Source: Chloroflexota bacterium
GTDB lineage: Bacteria; Chloroflexota; Anaerolineae; UBA2200
DNA length: 64,000 nt
Direction: 5' to 3'
Assembly (NCBI GenBank): GCA_014360755.1
Contig: JACIWX010000003.1
Location: forward strand, 347,678 to 411,677
In this document: positions 18,505 through 27,095 of the stretch, in pieces
Position numbering within the stretch: position 1 is the stretch's first letter
Layout of the letters: each line of letters opens with the position of its first letter
Translations under genes and position numbers: made by a program
Notes under the pieces: generated by a model
Told to the model about the DNA's origin: nothing
What the model saw: only the letters and a program-made list of their open reading frames with translations
Database searches by the model: none

Positions 18505-19797
18505 ATGAACCTGCAAGATTTTGTGCGTCCAGAGAATGAAAGCCGCCGTGGCATCCATTGGTCCGCTTCTGTCTTTCACCCCTCGGGCTCTTCACTGGAT
18601 TGGTGGATCAACGAATTGCTGGCGATGAACATGAAATGGGTTAAACTGCTTGATGATGGAGGCGGGTCTTCAAAGCATGTCTGCCAGAAGTTGCTATCCA
18701 AGGGGATTATTCCGATCGTGCGTATCTACCGTGCCCGACCGAACCCCGGGCATCTTGGAGAGCGCGAAAAGAAAACCATCGCCGAGCTGATTGCGCTTGG
18801 CGTGAGGTATTTTGAGACCAACAATGAGCCCAATTTGCCCACGGAATGGCAAGACGGAGAATGGCAACCCGGTGGCAGGCCGGATGTTGTCATGCAACAC
18901 TGGCTGCAAGATGCCAAAGCGATTATTGATATGGGGGGCTATCCCGCATTTCCCGCCCTAGCCCAATGTGGCCGCCATAGCGAGCACGGCAGTATCCCTT
19001 GGTATATCAATGCTTTCAATTGGCTAGATCAACATGCTCGCACCGATGCCCTAGATGTGTTCCGGAATGGAGCCTGGATTGCGGTCCATGATGGCGTATT
19101 GAACCATTGCTACAAGGATAGCGATGGCGTCTGGCACTTTGAGTACCCTTATGACCCCATCTGCCAAAAGGATCAGCCAGGCACATCTATTATGGATGAC
19201 GACAATTCCCTGATTGGTCACCGGGTGCCGGTGCAGTTGTTACAAGAGCATTTTGGTTTGCAAGTGCCAGTGATCTCCACTGAAGGTGGGGTGTTTGTGC
19301 CCAAGGGGGGCTGGCAGCAATGGGATTCGCGCTATCCCGGCTACAACTACGAAGGGCATGCTGAGCGCACGGTAGCCATGTTCCAGTGGTTGCGGGATAA
19401 CGCTGAGGACTATTTCTTTGCCATGTGCCCCTGGCTTATTGCCAACGAAAGGATGGGGCATATTGATCCTGCTTGGAGCGAAAGCGCTTGGTATCGTATG
19501 GATCGCGAACTCCCGGTAGTCTCCGCAGTCAAAGCGATGGGGCCGGACCCTGAACCAGTCTCGCCATTGCCTCTGGAAGAAACGCTGCGCAACGCAGCGT
19601 GGAATCGGCGTGGCTTGTCGTACAATCCTGATGCTGCATTCCCCAAGTATGCACGCAAGAATAACCTGGGGTCGCCACTGACGCCTGAGTTCGATATCAG
19701 ATGGCGTGGCAAGACCTATCGTGTGCAGGGATTCACCGGCGCCATTATTTACGCCGAAATAGGGGATTGGGCAAATATCCGCAGCCTAAGTTGGTAG
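18505..19797 (+). CDS. clan-A TIM-barrel glycoside hydrolase-like protein
   Basis: ATG 18505 is chosen for its AAGGAGG 7 nt upstream; an earlier in-frame ATG at 18439 has none. The 430-residue protein has the hallmarks of a (beta/alpha)8 retaining glycosidase. NNEPN at 106-110 gives the acid/base Glu108 after strand 4, and PVISTEGG gives the likely nucleophile Glu260 after strand 7. There is no signal peptide, so it may be cytoplasmic or released by another route. I cannot place it in a numbered GH family by eye. It follows YfhO by about 100 bp and meets the next reverse-strand gene 2 bp after its stop, with no terminator between. Confidence 0.72.
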   Translation: MNLQDFVRPENESRRGIHWSASVFHPSGSSLDWWINELLAMNMKWVKLLDDGGGSSKHVCQKLLSKGIIPIVRIYRARPNPGHLGEREKKTIAELIALGVRYFETNNEPNLPTEWQDGEWQPGGRPDVVMQHWLQDAKAIIDMGGYPAFPALAQCGRHSEHGSIPWYINAFNWLDQHARTDALDVFRNGAWIAVHDGVLNHCYKDSDGVWHFEYPYDPICQKDQPGTSIMDDDNSLIGHRVPVQLLQEHFGLQVPVISTEGGVFVPKGGWQQWDSRYPGYNYEGHAERTVAMFQWLRDNAEDYFFAMCPWLIANERMGHIDPAWSESAWYRMDRELPVVSAVKAMGPDPEPVSPLPLEETLRNAAWNRRGLSYNPDAAFPKYARKNNLGSPLTPEFDIRWRGKTYRVQGFTGAIIYAEIGDWANIRSLSW

Positions 19798-19799
19798 TT

Positions 19800-21281
19800 T
19801 CACGGCTTGCCTGCTTTTGCCCAAGATTGTAAAGCGCGCTGCACCGAGGGTGGAACCTTGTTCCCTGTAGCACGTCGCAGGAAGGCGAGGATCTGTTTCC
19901 AAGTTGCTCCGCGTGCAAGACATGCACGTACAGAGTCTGCTTGGATCACGTAACGTGCGACTCCATCCTTTTCACCTGCCCACTGAGCAAACCGTTCCAA
20001 CAGGAAGCGGTCGTACCAGCTTGCGGAATGAGGGACAAGCACCTGGAAATCAGGTTGTACGACGATCGGCTGTAGGGGCTCTTCTTCGCTTTCTCGTAAT
20101 CCCAACATGGATGCTCCCTGCATAGTCAGCATAAAACAAGAAGCGCGCTGCTCCCCTTGAGCATAGCCTGTTGCTACCACACCCAGCCAGAGCAATGGCC
20201 CTTCCAGTAGATAGCGTATGAGTGCCCCCTCGACTTTGTCCCAGGCGCCGTAGCCCATCAAGTACTGGCCAGTGCGAGCATCGCGGATGTACCACGAATC
20301 ATAATCGCCATCTGGACGCATAAAGTCAGGATCCATCTCATGAATGGATTCCACAAAGGAAGAGATGGTTAGCCATGTTTCGACAGGGCATTTCACTAGA
20401 TAGTTAAGCACCCCTTTGCGTGCCAGAACAGGGTTGTTGCGCCAACCTGTATCCTCGCAGTGAACCCCGGGCATTATCCAAAGGTCGTTCCAGTTCGTGT
20501 CCTCCAGCCATGTACGATAGAAAATGCGACATCTAGCCAGCCTTCCCTCCTTCAGCCAATATGCTGCGGCGCTGGTTGGCTTCCATAATCCCTCTTCTCT
20601 GCGGATCAGCCCCGCCTGCTCGCAAAGGTGGTGAAGAAAGTGGAGACGCTGTTGATCCACAGGGTAGGAGAAGCGGGGACGCAACTGGAGCCATGCGCGG
20701 GATGCGAGCACTCCTTTCTTGCTATGGACATCGTGATTGCGCAGGTAGCTGAGGATGACAAAAGCATCGCGGGCTAGCGCATCCCCGTCATGGCGAACAA
20801 CCGCTGGCCGTGGGGCAGGTTGCACCGCGAAGGCTGGCAATTGCACGGGTAACGGAGGCAAAACATCTTGGATTTCCGGTGGGATGAAAAACACTTCGCC
20901 ATGGTATTGTTCATCCATGCCATATCCACGGTAGATCAGACCGAGAAACCAAAGTTTTTCCGCCGTTGAAACGGGCTGTCGCCAGGCTTGCTCCCATTCG
21001 AGGCGGCCGGGCCCTAAGCGGCGGATGGTGCCATATTTGCGTGTCATGACATGGCCTCTGACTTGGCCCATTGCGGCAACAAAAGCCAGCGCTTCCCTTT
21101 CCGTCTCGCTGAGGCGTTGCAGGACAATGCGCATTGCCTCGGCATTCGTCATCTCCGCTTCAAGGCGGGCGATAATTTCGGGCAAGCGTTCGTCGGTCAA
21201 TGCAATGCCCCACCCCTCTGCAATTGCCTCCAACATAATGCGCGGGTATTCTGCTAAGCAGTGGCGCAAAGCCTTTACCAT
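19800..21281 (-). CDS. orphan helicase-associated (XPB/Ssl2 N-terminal-like) domain protein
   Basis: The 493-residue protein has no helicase motifs. Its last 110 residues, from PIVVQPDFQVLVPH through YVIQADSVRACLARG to PPSVQRALQSWA, match the Helicase_C_3/XPB-N-terminal-like pattern of a QPD-F strand, a later sv..a...G helix and a final P..v...l..W. The N-terminal half looks like stacked winged-helix segments (LSETEREALAFVAAMG; RRLGPGRLEWE). Actinobacteria and Chloroflexota carry such stand-alone proteins, some near XPB-type helicases. No helicase is nearby here. A TATAAT lies 6 nt before the ATG with no Shine-Dalgarno site, suggesting a leaderless mRNA. Confidence 0.7.
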   Translation of the reverse strand: MVKALRHCLAEYPRIMLEAIAEGWGIALTDERLPEIIARLEAEMTNAEAMRIVLQRLSETEREALAFVAAMGQVRGHVMTRKYGTIRRLGPGRLEWEQAWRQPVSTAEKLWFLGLIYRGYGMDEQYHGEVFFIPPEIQDVLPPLPVQLPAFAVQPAPRPAVVRHDGDALARDAFVILSYLRNHDVHSKKGVLASRAWLQLRPRFSYPVDQQRLHFLHHLCEQAGLIRREEGLWKPTSAAAYWLKEGRLARCRIFYRTWLEDTNWNDLWIMPGVHCEDTGWRNNPVLARKGVLNYLVKCPVETWLTISSFVESIHEMDPDFMRPDGDYDSWYIRDARTGQYLMGYGAWDKVEGALIRYLLEGPLLWLGVVATGYAQGEQRASCFMLTMQGASMLGLRESEEEPLQPIVVQPDFQVLVPHSASWYDRFLLERFAQWAGEKDGVARYVIQADSVRACLARGATWKQILAFLRRATGNKVPPSVQRALQSWAKAGKP

Positions 21282-21287
21282 GTCTTC

Positions 21288-21293
21288 ATTATA
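21288..21293 (-). promoter_or_regulatory. -10 box abutting a start codon (leaderless-type)
   Basis: Read on the reverse strand, TATAAT is separated from the ATG (21279-21281) by only 6 nt (GAAGAC). Normal -10 to start spacing would put the first transcribed base at or next to the A of ATG. The -35 match is poor (TTCCTA, 3/6). Confidence 0.5.
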
Positions 21294-21354
21294 TCATCCT
21301 GCCAGACTTATAGGAAAAAGGACTTGCTAGTGATTAATGAGGCAAACTATTGAT

Positions 21355-21383
21355 TTGACCATGCTGCCATTCGGGTTTATAGT
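21355..21383 (+). promoter_or_regulatory. sigma-70-type promoter of the MFS/ABC cluster
   Basis: TTGACC (21355-21360, 5/6) and TATAGT (21378-21383, 5/6) have a 17-bp spacer. The transcript start would be about 120 nt before the MFS start codon. Confidence 0.7.
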
Positions 21384-21509
21384 AGCGCATACAACATTAC
21401 GTCTCGGTCACAAGGTGCAGTTATTTCATCTCTTTGTGATGGAAGAAAGAACGCATTCCATACGCATCGAAGTGTGCTAATGGTTCAGTGCAAGGAAGAG
21501 GGAACAACT

Positions 21510-22787
21510 ATGTCGGAATCCGTTCAAGAATCAGCGCGAAAACCACGATGGCGTACCATGCATCGCAATATCTGGGCTACCAGCCTGACTAGTTTCTTCA
21601 TGGACATCTCCAGCGAGATGGTGCTCAATATCCTGCCCCTGTTTTTATCCAATGTGCTAGGGGTCAAGACGAACGTCATTGGGTTTATTGAGGGCATTGC
21701 CGAAGCGACATCCAGCGTGTTAAAAGTCTTTTCAGGGTGGCTCTCTGATAAACTGCGTCAGAGGAAATGGCTGGCGGTAGCTGGGTACGGCATCTCAGCA
21801 TTGGTCAAGCCTTTCTTTTACGTAGCCGATTCATGGCTAGTGGTGGCAGCGGTACGCTGGGCTGATCGGATTGGCAAAGGTATCCGCACTGCGCCGCGAG
21901 ATGCTTTGATTGCCGACTCAGTGCGCGAAGAAGATCGCGGGTTGGCTTTTGGGTTACAACGCGCTGCAGATACCGGCGGTGCCGTGCTGGGTATTCTCAT
22001 CGCCCTTCTGACCGTTTGGATCAGCCAAAGATCGCAAATGGGACTAGCGGCGACGACATTTCGCACGGTCGTTCTGGTCAGCCTTGTCCCTGCGATTTTG
22101 GCTGTACTGTCTCTAGCGCTGGGTGCCCAAGATGTAACCGTGACCAAACAGCGTCCTGCACCCAAACTTGCTTTTCGTAGTCTAGGCAAACCCTTCATGG
22201 TGTTCATGCTCATCGTGGGACTGTTCGACCTGGGCAACTCCTCAGACGCCTTTCTTGTTTTGCGTGCTCAGGAGCGGGGCCTGAACGTCCTGGGTATCCT
22301 GGCGATGCTCGCCACCTTCAATTTGATTTACGCCTTGGTTTCTGCTCCAGCGGGGTCGTTGTCCGATCGCATTGGACGGCGCCGGCTGGTGATCGGCGGA
22401 TGGCTGGTCTATGCCTCGATCTATTTCGGATTTGCACTGGCCAAGCAAGGCTGGCAGGTATGGCTGCTCTATGCCTTATACGGCCTTTACTATGGTTTGA
22501 GCTATGGCACGGCGAAAGCGATGATCGCGGACATCGTGCCAGAAGCAGTGCGAGGTACAGCGTACGGTACGTATAACGCTGTTCTAGGCATGCTGGACTT
22601 TCCCGCGTCGCTCATCGCTGGATTGCTGTGGGATGGAGTGCCGGCTTTGGGCTTTCGTGGTTTTGGTGCCCCGGCACCGTTCTTTTTTGGCGCAACCCTG
22701 GCTCTGCTTGCCGCCATCGCCATGGCGATATGGAAGCCGCCATTGAGGACAAATCCACCCGCTTATGTCCCAACTTCAGGAAAGTAA
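21510..22787 (+). CDS. MFS transporter, 12-helix
   Basis: ATG 21510 has AGGAAGAGGG just upstream and is preferred over an in-frame start at 21474. The 425-residue protein shows the MFS pattern of two six-helix bundles. The first intracellular loop is GWLSDKLRQRKW, the second-bundle equivalent SLSDRIGRRRL. The segment DRIGKGIRTAPRDALIADS marks a subgroup of uncharacterised bacterial MFS proteins. The C-terminal half has the GLYYGLSYGTAKAMIAD helix. Substrate cannot be inferred. The next gene begins about 100 bp downstream. Confidence 0.88.
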   Translation: MSESVQESARKPRWRTMHRNIWATSLTSFFMDISSEMVLNILPLFLSNVLGVKTNVIGFIEGIAEATSSVLKVFSGWLSDKLRQRKWLAVAGYGISALVKPFFYVADSWLVVAAVRWADRIGKGIRTAPRDALIADSVREEDRGLAFGLQRAADTGGAVLGILIALLTVWISQRSQMGLAATTFRTVVLVSLVPAILAVLSLALGAQDVTVTKQRPAPKLAFRSLGKPFMVFMLIVGLFDLGNSSDAFLVLRAQERGLNVLGILAMLATFNLIYALVSAPAGSLSDRIGRRRLVIGGWLVYASIYFGFALAKQGWQVWLLYALYGLYYGLSYGTAKAMIADIVPEAVRGTAYGTYNAVLGMLDFPASLIAGLLWDGVPALGFRGFGAPAPFFFGATLALLAAIAMAIWKPPLRTNPPAYVPTSGK

Positions 22788-22893
22788 GATCGTTTTTGGT
22801 TTCTTGCTGTTATGCTGTGCCGAACGCTTGAGTGTGCGTGCAGTGGAGACGGGGGATGAATCGTCAAGATATTTTTCTGCCGAAAGGCCAAAA

Positions 22894-24615
22894 ATGATGC
22901 TGAAGAAGATCTATTTTCCCAAGCAGCCTTTCCGCCCTCTTCGAAGAGGCGATATCGTGGTATTGCTGAGCGTTATCGCCCTACTCTACCTTGGCATACG
23001 GCTAGCGCTTCGCGCGCCTGCTGCAGTTGCGGGGCCAGAGATCTCTCTCCACCCGAGGGGATTGCCTTACTATGCATTGCGGTCTTTGCTGCGTATGGCT
23101 GCTGCCTATGTCCTGTCGCTCTCGTTCACTTTGGTATACGGCTATTTTGCAGCCTACCACCAGCGAGCCAGGCAGATCCTCTTGCCTCTACTGGACGTCC
23201 TGCAGAGCGTGCCTATTCTTTCCTTTCTGCCAGTGGTATTGCTCAGTCTGAGTGTCATCTTGCCAGAAGGCGTTGCTGCCGAATTGGCTTCTATCGTGTT
23301 GATTTTTACTAGCCAAGTGTGGAATCTCACCTTCTCCTGGTACCAGTCCTTGACGACGATTCCCGAGGAGCTGCAAGAAGCTAGCGATACCTTCCTGTTT
23401 AACTGGTGGATTCGCCTCAAGACGCTGGAACTCCCCTTTGCCACGCCTGGCTTGGTCTGGAACAGCATGATGAGCTGGGCAGGGGGGTGGTTTTTCTTAA
23501 TGGCAGCCGAGATCTTTACTGTAGGCGAGCGCGACTTTCGCCTACCGGGATTAGGTTCTTACCTACAAGAAGCAGCCAACCAGGGGAACCTGCCGGCTAT
23601 TCTATGGGGCGTCGGGACTTTGATTGCGGTAATTGTTCTGTTGGATCAATTGGTATGGCGGCCTCTAGTAGCTTGGTCTGAACGGTTCACTCTGGAAATG
23701 GTGGAGCGGGATTATCCAGTTACTTCTTGGTTCTACAATGCCCTGCGTTCTTCCCTGCTCATCGAGAAGCTATCCAGGTTCTCAGCTGCTTTGGGAGAAC
23801 GCCTTGATGCCTGGATGTTGCAGCGCTGGCCCTTTGCCGCCCGTGTACGCATCTCAGAGGAAAAGGGCGGTCTCAATTTGCCTCTTTTGATGATCGGCAT
23901 TGTCTTTATCACAGGTGTAGGCTTTGGCGCTTTCAATGCTGCCCGGTTGTTGATGCAAGTCTCACCCACGCAATGGATTCAGATCGTCCTAGGACTAGTC
24001 GCAACGACCTTGCGTGTTTTGATCTCATTGGTTATTGCCCTGGCATGGACAATACCAGTTGGCGTTGCCATCGGCATGAATCCGCGTTTATCCAGTTGGC
24101 TTCAACCACTTGTACAGACCGCGGCTTCCATTCCTGCTACGGCTCTGTTCCCCATTTTTGTCTTGATGTTGCTTTCTCTCCCTGGGGGATTGAATTCTGC
24201 GGCGATTCTGCTCATGCTGATGGGGACGCAGTGGTATTTGTTATTCAATGTTATTGCAGGGGCATCGACCATTCCACAAGATCTGCGTTATACCACAGCC
24301 TTGCTTAGGTTGAGTCGCTGGGAGCGGTGGCGCACGTTAATCCTGCCAGCGCTTTTCCCTTATGTGATTACAGGGGCTATTACGGCTAGCGGTGGAGCTT
24401 GGAATGCCAGCATCGTTGCAGAATACATTGAATTTGGCGGACGGACATTGCGCACGAAAGGGATAGGAGACCTGATTGCTTTTGCTACTGCGCGTGGGGA
24501 GTATCCCCTCCTTCTGGCGAGCACTATAGCCATGATTGTCATTGTGGTATTAATCAACCGCCTTTTTTGGCGCAGGCTCTATCAACTCGCTGAAGAACGC
24601 TATCGTATGGAGTGA
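22894..24615 (+). CDS. fused (duplicated) ABC transporter permease, anion/NitT-TauT type
   Basis: Two complete permease domains of the binding-protein-dependent type sit in one chain of about 573 residues. The first has its EAA loop at IPEELQEASDTFLFNWW, the second at IPQDLRYTTALLRLSRWERW. Each is followed by the P-x-x-x-x-x-x-x-x-S/G helix of the NitT/TauT group (LPFATPGLVW; LPALFPYVITG). The ATG at 22894 is chosen because the open frame before it overlaps the MFS gene and adds a non-permease N-terminus; AAAGG lies 6 nt upstream. This layout recalls the duplicated-permease anion transporters known from archaea. Substrate unknown. Confidence 0.85.
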   Translation: MMLKKIYFPKQPFRPLRRGDIVVLLSVIALLYLGIRLALRAPAAVAGPEISLHPRGLPYYALRSLLRMAAAYVLSLSFTLVYGYFAAYHQRARQILLPLLDVLQSVPILSFLPVVLLSLSVILPEGVAAELASIVLIFTSQVWNLTFSWYQSLTTIPEELQEASDTFLFNWWIRLKTLELPFATPGLVWNSMMSWAGGWFFLMAAEIFTVGERDFRLPGLGSYLQEAANQGNLPAILWGVGTLIAVIVLLDQLVWRPLVAWSERFTLEMVERDYPVTSWFYNALRSSLLIEKLSRFSAALGERLDAWMLQRWPFAARVRISEEKGGLNLPLLMIGIVFITGVGFGAFNAARLLMQVSPTQWIQIVLGLVATTLRVLISLVIALAWTIPVGVAIGMNPRLSSWLQPLVQTAASIPATALFPIFVLMLLSLPGGLNSAAILLMLMGTQWYLLFNVIAGASTIPQDLRYTTALLRLSRWERWRTLILPALFPYVITGAITASGGAWNASIVAEYIEFGGRTLRTKGIGDLIAFATARGEYPLLLASTIAMIVIVVLINRLFWRRLYQLAEERYRME

Positions 24616-24620
24616 CTCGC

Positions 24621-25946
24621 ATGGAGAATGCTACCTTAGTACAACTAGAACACGTTTCGCAGATTTACCGGAGTGGCGAGCGCCGCTTTTACGCTGTCCA
24701 AGATATTAATATGGAAATCAGGGAAGGAGAATTCGTTTTCTTGCTGGGCCCATCTGGATGCGGTAAGAGCACGCTGTTACGCATTATCACGGGTTTGCAA
24801 GCTCCTACCGAGGGCTTAGTGCTGTATCGTGGCCAACCTTTGCGGGGAGTAAACCCCCGCGCTACGATTGTCTTCCAAACTTTTGCATTGTTCCCTTGGT
24901 TAACGGTTCAGCAAAATGTGGAGATTGCTCTGAAAGCCCGCTCGGTTCCCTCTGATATCCGTGTGCCCCGCGTACTGGATCTGCTAGACAGAGTGGGATT
25001 GGATGGTTTTGAGTCGGCTTATCCGCGTGAATTATCCGGCGGTATGCGTCAGAAAGTGGGTTTTGCCCGTGCAATGGCGGTGGAACCAGAATTGCTGTGC
25101 TTGGATGAACCTTTTTCGGCATTGGATGTGTTGAGCGCTGAATCATTGCGTGGTGAGTTGTTGGAACTCTGGACAGAAGGGAAAATCCCCACGCGTGCTA
25201 TTCTGATGGTCTCACATAATATCGAAGAGGCCGTTTTGATGGCTGATCGCTTGATCATCATGGACAAAAACCCGGGGCGGGTCATCTCCCGAGTTACGAT
25301 TGATCTACCTCATCCTCGACAACGCAAATCCCCCCGCTTTTTGGAATTTGTAGACCAGGTGTATGGCATCCTGGCCGGACAGACGCAACCCGAGCATATC
25401 GAGCTCGGCGCTGCGCCTGGCAAACCGGGCGTTACGCGTTGGCTTCCTGATGTCCATGTTGGCAATTTGGTTGGCTTGCTAGAGCGTCTGAACGAAACTC
25501 CCGGGGACACTGAAGATATCTATCAATTAGCGGATGACCTTGGCGTTGATTCGGACACACTGTTGAAATTGGTGGAAGCAGCAGAACTCTTGGGCTTTGT
25601 AACGGTAGCCAAGGGAGACATCACCCTAACCCCCTTAGGCGAAGCCTTCAGCGATGCGAGCATCCTGGCGCGTAAGGAAATCTTTGCCACACGTATTCGC
25701 CGCTTGCCTATATTCCAATGGTTGCTAGAACTGCTTCGTCGGGCTGAGGGTCGAAAACTCAACTGGGACGTCGTTCAGACAGCGCTTTCTCTTGAATTGC
25801 CACCAACAGAAGCCGAGAAACAGTTAGAGATACTCGTTGCCTGGGGGCGCTACGGCGAAATTCTCGCCTACGATGACGAGACGCGAATCATTACCTTGGA
25901 GCTTGCTGGAGGGCTTCCCGTCTCCAAGGATGCTCGTGGTGGCTAG
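24621..25946 (+). CDS. ABC transporter ATPase with C-terminal AAA-associated domain
   Basis: The 441-residue ATPase shows Walker A GPSGCGKSTLL, Q-loop VFQTFALFPW, signature LSGGMRQKVGFARAMA, Walker B LLCLDEPFSALD and the switch His in MVSHNIEEA, as in NitT/TauT ATPases. Residues from about 285 form a second winged-helix-like domain (YQLADDLGVDSDTLLKLVEAAELLG), matching the AAA-associated C-terminal domain that accompanies duplicated-permease systems. ATG 24621 is preferred to GTG 24612 because GGAG has proper spacing only to the ATG. It follows the permease by 5 bp. No substrate-binding protein is present nearby. Confidence 0.9.
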   Translation: MENATLVQLEHVSQIYRSGERRFYAVQDINMEIREGEFVFLLGPSGCGKSTLLRIITGLQAPTEGLVLYRGQPLRGVNPRATIVFQTFALFPWLTVQQNVEIALKARSVPSDIRVPRVLDLLDRVGLDGFESAYPRELSGGMRQKVGFARAMAVEPELLCLDEPFSALDVLSAESLRGELLELWTEGKIPTRAILMVSHNIEEAVLMADRLIIMDKNPGRVISRVTIDLPHPRQRKSPRFLEFVDQVYGILAGQTQPEHIELGAAPGKPGVTRWLPDVHVGNLVGLLERLNETPGDTEDIYQLADDLGVDSDTLLKLVEAAELLGFVTVAKGDITLTPLGEAFSDASILARKEIFATRIRRLPIFQWLLELLRRAEGRKLNWDVVQTALSLELPPTEAEKQLEILVAWGRYGEILAYDDETRIITLELAGGLPVSKDARGG

Positions 25947-25997
25947 CTTTTGCATTATTAAAAATCTCGCGCAATCATCCGATCCTGGAGGAAAACT

Positions 25998-26302
25998 ATG
26001 GAAAATACTGCTTCTAACCCGCTTAGGCAGCGGCCCATTATCACATTTTTGTCTTCCTATTTTGGTTTGTTATCGCCGCCATCGCATTAGGTATGGGAAC
26101 GCTTTTGGGACAGCCATTTCCACCGCTCAGCCGTTTTACGTGGGCTAGTTTGTTGCCCATTTTCATCACATTGCGGGAGTTGGGTGTTTTCGCATCATCC
26201 TATCTCCTGATTGTTGCTCTAGTAACTGTTTTTGCCATTCTCATTGTCCTGCGTTATGGTCGGCAGAGGTTTGTCAAGTCAGATCTATCTGGTTGTGAAT
26301 AA
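25998..26302 (+). pseudogene. small two-helix membrane protein gene with a frameshift
   Basis: A strong GGAGG site 7 nt upstream and the start MENTASNPLRQRPIITF open this frame, but it stops within 31 codons. From the five-T run at 26046-26050 another frame continues smoothly as FVFLFWFVIAAIALG and runs through a second helix (LLIVALVTVFAILIVLRYG) to a stop at 26300-26302, overlapped by the next gene's ribosome site. Adding one T to the run restores a 101-residue membrane protein. I do not recognise the family. It sits inside the ABC cluster and may be an accessory subunit. A sequencing or assembly error, a real lesion, or slippage are all possible. Confidence 0.65.
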
Positions 26303-26312
26303 GGAGGATAAG

Positions 26313-27002
26313 ATGAAAGTCGAGATCAAGTATCAACCATCGTATTCGCTGGCGATTGCCCGTTTGGAGCCGAACGAGACGATCCGTGTGGAGGCTGGTT
26401 CCATGGTTGGGATGTCACCAGGCGTAACGCTGGAGACAAAAGCAGCCGGTGGCTTGCTGGCATCGCTCAAGCGCAGCATGCTCGGCGGGGAGAGTTTTTT
26501 CATGAACGAGTACCGGGCACCCGCTTCGGGTGGGGAAATCATGCTGGCGCCGCCCTTGCCCGGGGATGTAGCAGTGCTGGAGCTACAAGGCGAGACTTTG
26601 CTGGTGCAATCCGGGTCCTATGTTGCTTCGTCGGAAGGCATAGAGATAGACACCAAATGGGGTGGAGCCAAGACCTTCTTCGCCAGCGAAGGGCTGTTCT
26701 TGCTCAAGTGCAGTGGATCCGGCACGCTGATTCTATCCAGCTATGGTGCCATCCATGAGCGCAACCTCGGCGCGGGAGAGAAGTACACGGTAGACACGGG
26801 CCATCTGGTCGCTTTTGGCGCAGACATTGGCTTCCAAGTGCGCCCGGTTGGCGGCTTAAAGTCCACGCTCTTCAGCGGCGAAGGCCTTGTGGTAGATCTT
26901 ACGGGGCCAGGCAGAGTCCTGATGCAGACGCGGAGTTCAGATGCTTTCTTGTCGTGGCTGGTGCCACAAGTGCAGCGACGCTTGCCACGAGAGAGGCAAT
27001 AG
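26313..27002 (+). CDS. AIM24-family (TIGR00266) protein
   Basis: ATG 26313 follows AAGGAGG by 5 nt; that site overlaps the previous stop. The 229-residue protein shows the family pattern: an early EIKYQPSYSLAIARLEPNE strand with repeated Gly-rich beta strands (AGSMVGMSP, LQSGSYVA-type seen as LVQSGSYVASSEG, FLLKCSGSGTLILSSYGAI) and a C-terminal LMQTRSSDAFLSWL. AIM24 proteins form a jelly-roll beta fold. Bacterial members have no settled function, although the yeast one affects mitochondrial membranes. Its tight linkage to the ABC transporter genes is the only hint of role. Confidence 0.88.
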   Translation: MKVEIKYQPSYSLAIARLEPNETIRVEAGSMVGMSPGVTLETKAAGGLLASLKRSMLGGESFFMNEYRAPASGGEIMLAPPLPGDVAVLELQGETLLVQSGSYVASSEGIEIDTKWGGAKTFFASEGLFLLKCSGSGTLILSSYGAIHERNLGAGEKYTVDTGHLVAFGADIGFQVRPVGGLKSTLFSGEGLVVDLTGPGRVLMQTRSSDAFLSWLVPQVQRRLPRERQ

Positions 27003-27095
27003 CCTGGTCAAGCGAGCGTCAGATCTCCGAGGTCGGGAAAACAAGAAGGCCGGCGGGATTTCGGAGGTCTAACTATTGTCACAGGAGGGCAAGAA

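Noticed and set aside
22765..22893. Longer N-terminus of the ABC permease starting inside the MFS gene
   Set aside because: It adds a cysteine-rich hydrophobic stretch unlike permease N-termini and has no ribosome site. 22894 fits better.
26040..26055. Programmed ribosomal frameshift at the T-run of the small membrane gene
   Set aside because: The run has only five Ts, which does not make the standard T-TTT-TTG slippery heptamer, and no strong downstream stimulator was seen. Lesion or sequence error is more likely, though not proven.
27021..27070. Hairpin AGATCTCCGA / TCGGAGGTCT before agmatine deiminase, considered as a riboswitch or terminator
   Set aside because: The loop is 30 nt, there is no T-run and no conserved riboswitch motif was recognised.
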